From positions 32,120-96,119 of the forward strand of contig JBOGXA010000014.1 of NCBI GenBank assembly GCA_050694175.1: a DNA stretch of 64,000 nucleotides. The letters are read 5' to 3'. Below, piece after piece: positions 60,657 to 64,000 of this stretch; within the stretch, counting starts at the first letter, position 1, and the number at the start of each line of letters is the position of its first letter. The DNA is from JBOGXA01 sp050694175 (GTDB taxonomy: Bacteria > Actinomycetota > CADDZG01 > WHSQ01). A program made the position numbers and the translations under genes. A model generated the notes under the pieces. It saw only the letters and a program-made list of their open reading frames with translations. It did not search any database and was not told where the DNA came from.

Positions 60657-61902
60657 GTTTGAGGCGAGTCTCCTCGAGCTCCGCCTCGGGAACCGATCCA
60701 TCCACGATGCCGTTACCCGCCCACAGCCGGGCGCGTGTTCCACGTACGTCGGCGCACCGCAGGGCGATGCCGAACTCGCCGTTGCCGGCCGCGTCGACCC
60801 ATCCGACCGGGCCCGCGTAGCGCCCGCGATCGACCGGCTCGAGCCGGCGGATGACTTCGAGGGCCGCGGCCGTCGGAGTTCCGCACACCGCAGCCGTCGG
60901 ATGAAGCCGTCCCACGATCTCAAGGACGTTCATGTCGTCGCCCAGCTCCCCGGATACCGACGTCGCGAGATGCTGCACGTTGGCGAGCTTCAGCAGCCAC
61001 GGCTCGGAGCTCACCCGAAGGTCGTCACAGAGGGGGCCCAGGGTGTCCGCGACCGACTCGACGGCGAGGCGGTGCTCGTGCGCGTCTTTCGCGGACGCCA
61101 GCAGTTCGGCTCCGATGGTTTCGTCGGCTGCCTCGTCGGTTGACCGGCGCGCCGACCCGGCCAGCACGAGGGATTCGACCGCCCTCCCCATCCGTCGCAC
61201 CAACAGCTCTGGGGTCGCCCCAACCAGCTCTCCGATCGCGAACGTGTAGCACTGCGGGAAGCGCCGAAAAAGCCTGGCGGCGAGGGCGCGCACGTCGAGC
61301 TCTTCGTCCGCCCACACCTCCACGTCACGGGCGAGGACGACTTTCTCAAGAGCACCCGATCTGATCTCGCCGATGGCGGACTCGACCGCCTCGAGCCACT
61401 CGATCTCGGCGACCGATGTCCCCGCGTATCGGATCCTCGGCACTCGGAAGCCCGCCTCGGCATGGCTCCGCCAAGGGCGGAATAGGGATTCCCTCTCGCC
61501 GCGAGCTGTAACCGCGACGGCTCCCCCATCGACATCGTCCACGACGGGATCGCCCGTCGCCGTCACCCATCCGATCGCGTCGCGGGTCCCGACGACGACG
61601 CGAGGGATGACCGCCACCGAGGTCTCGGACGCCTCGTCGAAAGTGAACGACGCGAACGCGAGCGGGCCCGATCCGGGGCCCCCGACCTCATCGCGAACCT
61701 CCAGCGAGTCGAAGGCCGCGCTCAGAAGGCGCCAGGTGCGTGCGAAGCGATCGGAACCCGTGCCGACCTCGAACCGGTCCAGGTCCCAGCCGACCAGCTT
61801 GGTCTCCGGCCCGATCCACACGACGGAATCGGAGGGAGGAACGAGGGAAACGAGGTCTCGGCGCGCGGGGGCGAGCCGCGTCCGGGCGGCCGCCGCGCTC
61901 AT
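60619..61902 (-). CDS. menF: Isochorismate synthase
   Basis: 427 residues, chorismate-binding family. Converts chorismate to isochorismate, the substrate for MenD. Conserved regions: ALEKVVLARDVEVWADEEL, ATPELLVRRMGRAVESLVLA, SAKDAHEHRLAVE, LHPTAAVCGTPTAAALEVIR and GYAGPVGWVDAAG-type end (RYAGPVGWVDAAGNGEF). Last gene of the MerR-menG-menF operon (ATGA overlap with menG). Confidence 0.94.
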   Translation of the reverse strand: MSAAAARTRLAPARRDLVSLVPPSDSVVWIGPETKLVGWDLDRFEVGTGSDRFARTWRLLSAAFDSLEVRDEVGGPGSGPLAFASFTFDEASETSVAVIPRVVVGTRDAIGWVTATGDPVVDDVDGGAVAVTARGERESLFRPWRSHAEAGFRVPRIRYAGTSVAEIEWLEAVESAIGEIRSGALEKVVLARDVEVWADEELDVRALAARLFRRFPQCYTFAIGELVGATPELLVRRMGRAVESLVLAGSARRSTDEAADETIGAELLASAKDAHEHRLAVESVADTLGPLCDDLRVSSEPWLLKLANVQHLATSVSGELGDDMNVLEIVGRLHPTAAVCGTPTAAALEVIRRLEPVDRGRYAGPVGWVDAAGNGEFGIALRCADVRGTRARLWAGNGIVDGSVPEAELEETRLKLRAVQSALEDSD

Positions 61903-62591
61903 CGGTTGGTGCCGGTGATGATCTGAGCCGCGCCCAGCCCTACCGGCCGAGTCGCCGCATCCCCGAACCCGGCGGTCGACACCAGCTCCAGGAGCTCGTT
62001 ACGGTCGGGAAGATAAGCAGTGGACGCGGGCAGGTAGCTATAGGCATCCCGGTTCGACAGCAGGCCCCCGATGAGCGGGACCATCCGCCGGAAATAGAAC
62101 GAGTGCAGCGCGCGCGGAAGCCGGCCATTCGGCTCAGACACCTCGAGCACGGCGATGCGCCCGCCGGGCTTGAGCACGCGTGCGAACTCCACCAGCAGCT
62201 CTTCGATATCTGCGACGTTTCGTAACGCGAAGCCGCATGTGATCGCGTCGAAACAGCCGGTCCCAAAGGGCATCCGAAGCGCATCGCCCTGCACGAGTGG
62301 AACGGTGGTGTGAGCCGCTGCGAGCATGCCCATGGACATATCGATGCCGACGGCGCGTGAGCCCGTCCGTTCGACGGCCCCGCAGAAGTCACCCGTGCCG
62401 CACGCGACATCGAGGACCAGCGCGCGGTCACGCAGGCCCAGCGACGCGACCGCCTTCTTGCGCCATCCCACGTCCATCCCGAACGTCATGACGCGGTTGA
62501 CGAGGTCGTAGCGGGGGGCAATCGCATCGAACATCGACCTCACGGCCCGCACCTTCGCGTCGCCCGACGGCAGCGAGCGCTTCTTGCTCAC
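61899..62591 (-). CDS. menG: Demethylmenaquinone methyltransferase
   Basis: 230 residues, UbiE/MenG type. Last step to menaquinone. Motifs: VRSMFDAIAPRYDLVNRVMT, ALVLDVACGTGDFCGAVE (SAM motif I), FDAITCGFALRNVADIEELL and LKPGGRIAVLEVSEPNGRLP. ATGA overlaps with menF and with the MerR gene. Confidence 0.95.
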   Translation of the reverse strand: MSKKRSLPSGDAKVRAVRSMFDAIAPRYDLVNRVMTFGMDVGWRKKAVASLGLRDRALVLDVACGTGDFCGAVERTGSRAVGIDMSMGMLAAAHTTVPLVQGDALRMPFGTGCFDAITCGFALRNVADIEELLVEFARVLKPGGRIAVLEVSEPNGRLPRALHSFYFRRMVPLIGGLLSNRDAYSYLPASTAYLPDRNELLELVSTAGFGDAATRPVGLGAAQIITGTNR

Positions 62592-63334
62592 TTGTGCCTT
62601 TCCGCTGCGTGATAAGAATCGGGAGTCAAGCCCTCGCTCGCGGCCCGGTCGCGCGCGGCCTCGAGAAGCACTCGCTCGAAATGATGGGCAACCAACTTTG
62701 TGGTCGCCGGCAACATGCTGCGAAAGGCATCGATCAGACGCGCCGCCGCCTCGTCACCCGATGCCGCGTCGGCTCTGATCGGATCGCGCACGAACCGGAT
62801 GAACATCTCGACGGCTTCGTCGGCGATCGCCTTCATCGCGGCGTCGTGCTTGCGGGCCAGGGCCAGCAGCTCGCTGAGGGGCAGACCGGTCTCGAGCAGC
62901 GCGAGCCCGGCCCTAACGGTGTCAGCGTCTCCACTCGAATACACCGGCCGCCCGTCGACGTATCGAGGGGCCAGCAACCCCTCACGCTCGATCGCCGCCA
63001 GCAGCGCGGGGGACACCCCCGTCGCCGTGGCCAGCTCTTGTAGGGACATGACCTCGGCCCCCTCCGAGGAGGCCGTGGCGGGCCCGGCGACGGCTGCCGC
63101 GAGGGCCCGGTCGGCGTCGACGTCGCCGTCGAGCACCCGCCGGATCGAGGCGAGGTTGAAGCCCTTGTCCTTGAGGTCTCGGATGTGCCGCAGCCGGTCG
63201 AGGTGGCCGTCCGAGTACCAGGCCAGGCGGCCGTCACGCTCGGGCGGCTCGATCAGCCCCCGGCCCTGGTAGAAGCGGACGGTGTCGACGCTGACGCCGC
63301 TCAGCCGGGCCAGCTCGTCGACGCGGTATCTCAT
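62588..63334 (-). CDS. MerR-family regulator leading the menG-menF operon
   Basis: 248 residues. N-terminal MerR HTH: YRVDELARLSGVSVDTVRFY then GLIEPPERDGRLAWYSDGHL and RLRHIRDLKDKGFNLASIRR. A second HTH-like segment (MSLQELATATGVSPALLAAI followed by EGLLAPRYVDGRPVYSSGDA) makes a tandem MerR-like arrangement. No metal-binding Cys. It overlaps menG by four bases, so it likely regulates its own operon. Effector unknown. Confidence 0.9.
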   Translation of the reverse strand: MRYRVDELARLSGVSVDTVRFYQGRGLIEPPERDGRLAWYSDGHLDRLRHIRDLKDKGFNLASIRRVLDGDVDADRALAAAVAGPATASSEGAEVMSLQELATATGVSPALLAAIEREGLLAPRYVDGRPVYSSGDADTVRAGLALLETGLPLSELLALARKHDAAMKAIADEAVEMFIRFVRDPIRADAASGDEAAARLIDAFRSMLPATTKLVAHHFERVLLEAARDRAASEGLTPDSYHAAERHK

Positions 63335-63388
63335 GAGCGATCACTCTACGAGCGATTGCTATAAAAATCGACCTAGGGCCGATACGGC

Positions 63389-63820
63389 TTAGAAGTCGAG
63401 GACGGCGGTGGTCACCGCGTAGCGCAGCCCCGGGCCCAGCGCAGCGAAGGTGGCGAACATGAACAGGCAGAACGCGACGATGACCACATTGCGCCAGAAC
63501 AACTGGGTCTGGGTCATCTTCTGCATCTCATCGTCGATCGCCCAGTATCTGTGGAAGTAGCCGGCCGCGATCGTCGCAAACGCCGCGATCATCAACGCGC
63601 CCACATCCGGCCAAACGCCCAGCCCGACCGAGAGGCCGCCTGCGATCAGCCACACCCCGGTCGGCCACCCCGCGATCCCGGGAGCAGGGAAGGTTGTGGA
63701 TCTCGCATAGCCCTCGAGCATCGCGCCCTGCTGTATGTGTGCTCTTCCTGCCACCGCGACAAAGAACCCGCCGAATAACAGACGTCCGGCCAGCATGATG
63801 AGGCCTGCCACATCGCTCAT
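63389..63820 (-). CDS. DoxX-like membrane protein
   Basis: 143 residues, four helices: LIMLAGRLLFGGFFVAVAGR, GVWLIAGGLSVGLGVWPDVG, LMIAAFATIAAGYFHRYW and NVVIVAFCLFMFATFAALG. Matches the DoxX/DoxD-like fold (quinone- or redox-related membrane proteins). Function unknown. Same strand as, and just upstream of, the MerR gene. Confidence 0.85.
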   Translation of the reverse strand: MSDVAGLIMLAGRLLFGGFFVAVAGRAHIQQGAMLEGYARSTTFPAPGIAGWPTGVWLIAGGLSVGLGVWPDVGALMIAAFATIAAGYFHRYWAIDDEMQKMTQTQLFWRNVVIVAFCLFMFATFAALGPGLRYAVTTAVLDF

Positions 63821-63960
63821 GTGTGTCTAAACCACGGCGCGGAAGAAAACCTTCCTCCCTGCCGGCTTTTTCTCCGACTGATACACCTCCTGCATATCCA
63901 CCGCTGAGCTTCGGAAGTCTGCGACAAGGAGCCCAACGGTCCCTCTCAGAGGAGGTGGTC
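63821..63960. other. Divergent spacer at the right edge
   Basis: Between the DoxX-like gene and a plus-strand gene. Contains AGGAGGTGG at its right end as a strong ribosome-binding site. Confidence 0.45.
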
Positions 63961-64000
63961 ATGGGCTTCATCGGCGGAGATCTACGGGAAAGCTTCATCG
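63961..64000 (+). CDS. First codons of a gene cut by the window edge
   Basis: ATG at 63961 follows AGGAGGTGGTC; the 13 codons visible read MGFIGGDLRESFI. Too short to assign. Confidence 0.5.
   Translation, partial: MGFIGGDLRESFI

Overview
The window is GC-rich chromosomal DNA of an actinomycete-like bacterium, most likely an uncultured or poorly described member of Actinomycetota. Evidence: an o-succinylbenzoate menaquinone pathway (menB-A-C-D and menF-G), an iron-sulfur type APS reductase beside a ferredoxin sulfite reductase, a DUF222/13E12 HNH protein, small actinobacterial families (DUF7218, DUF6510, DUF6766, SHOCT), frequent GTG starts and many ATGA/GTGA start-stop overlaps. I cannot name genus or species.

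Layout. 1-1.8 kb: argS (runs off the left edge), a single-domain response regulator and tRNA-Arg(CCG). 1.8-12.3 kb: an accessory zone with a RibD/DHFR-like protein, an arginase-family protein, a VOC protein, an SRPBCC protein, a secreted choice-of-anchor-B-like protein, and a TetR gene with a macrolide-type glycosyltransferase. Among them lie gene fragments, an excisionase-like HTH gene with a frameshift, two decayed copies of a ~106-bp repeat ending like the 3' end of the tRNA-Arg, and a 3' tRNA half. It looks like an old integration zone. 12.3-23.3 kb: NhaA, a slipin/NfeD pair, a small repeat protein, a class V aminotransferase, a quinone-oxidoreductase-like enzyme and stress or housekeeping genes of unknown role. 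23.5-27.2 kb: a histidine kinase/LuxR regulator/ABC exporter operon. 27.3-40.4 kb: mixed small genes, a NicO metal transporter, a SigE-type sigma factor with a membrane-anchored partner, phosphoglycerate mutase, AzlCD, and small membrane proteins.

40.4-48.3 kb: two divergent, tightly overlapping operons. The left one is GT2, DUF2064, SAM methyltransferase, membrane molybdopterin oxidoreductase and a membrane protein. The right one is a GT-C-like membrane protein, OmpR-type regulator, sensor kinase and an epimerase with a Cys-rich insert. The shared upstream region carries a perfect 12-bp palindrome. This is the most coherent candidate for an undercharacterised system. 48.3-52.6 kb: assimilatory sulfate reduction (cysH divergent from sir, a zinc-ribbon protein and cysG). 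52.7-53.9 kb: a frameshifted DUF222-HNH gene. 54-63.3 kb: a monooxygenase/old-yellow-enzyme fusion and two convergent menaquinone operons, one led by a MerR-type regulator. The right edge holds a DoxX-like membrane protein and the first codons of another gene.

About ten genes need a single-base insertion or deletion to read full length. They are mostly accessory genes, while long core genes are intact. Either pseudogene formation or residual homopolymer errors in the assembly could explain this. Coordinates of these genes are given over the restored span.
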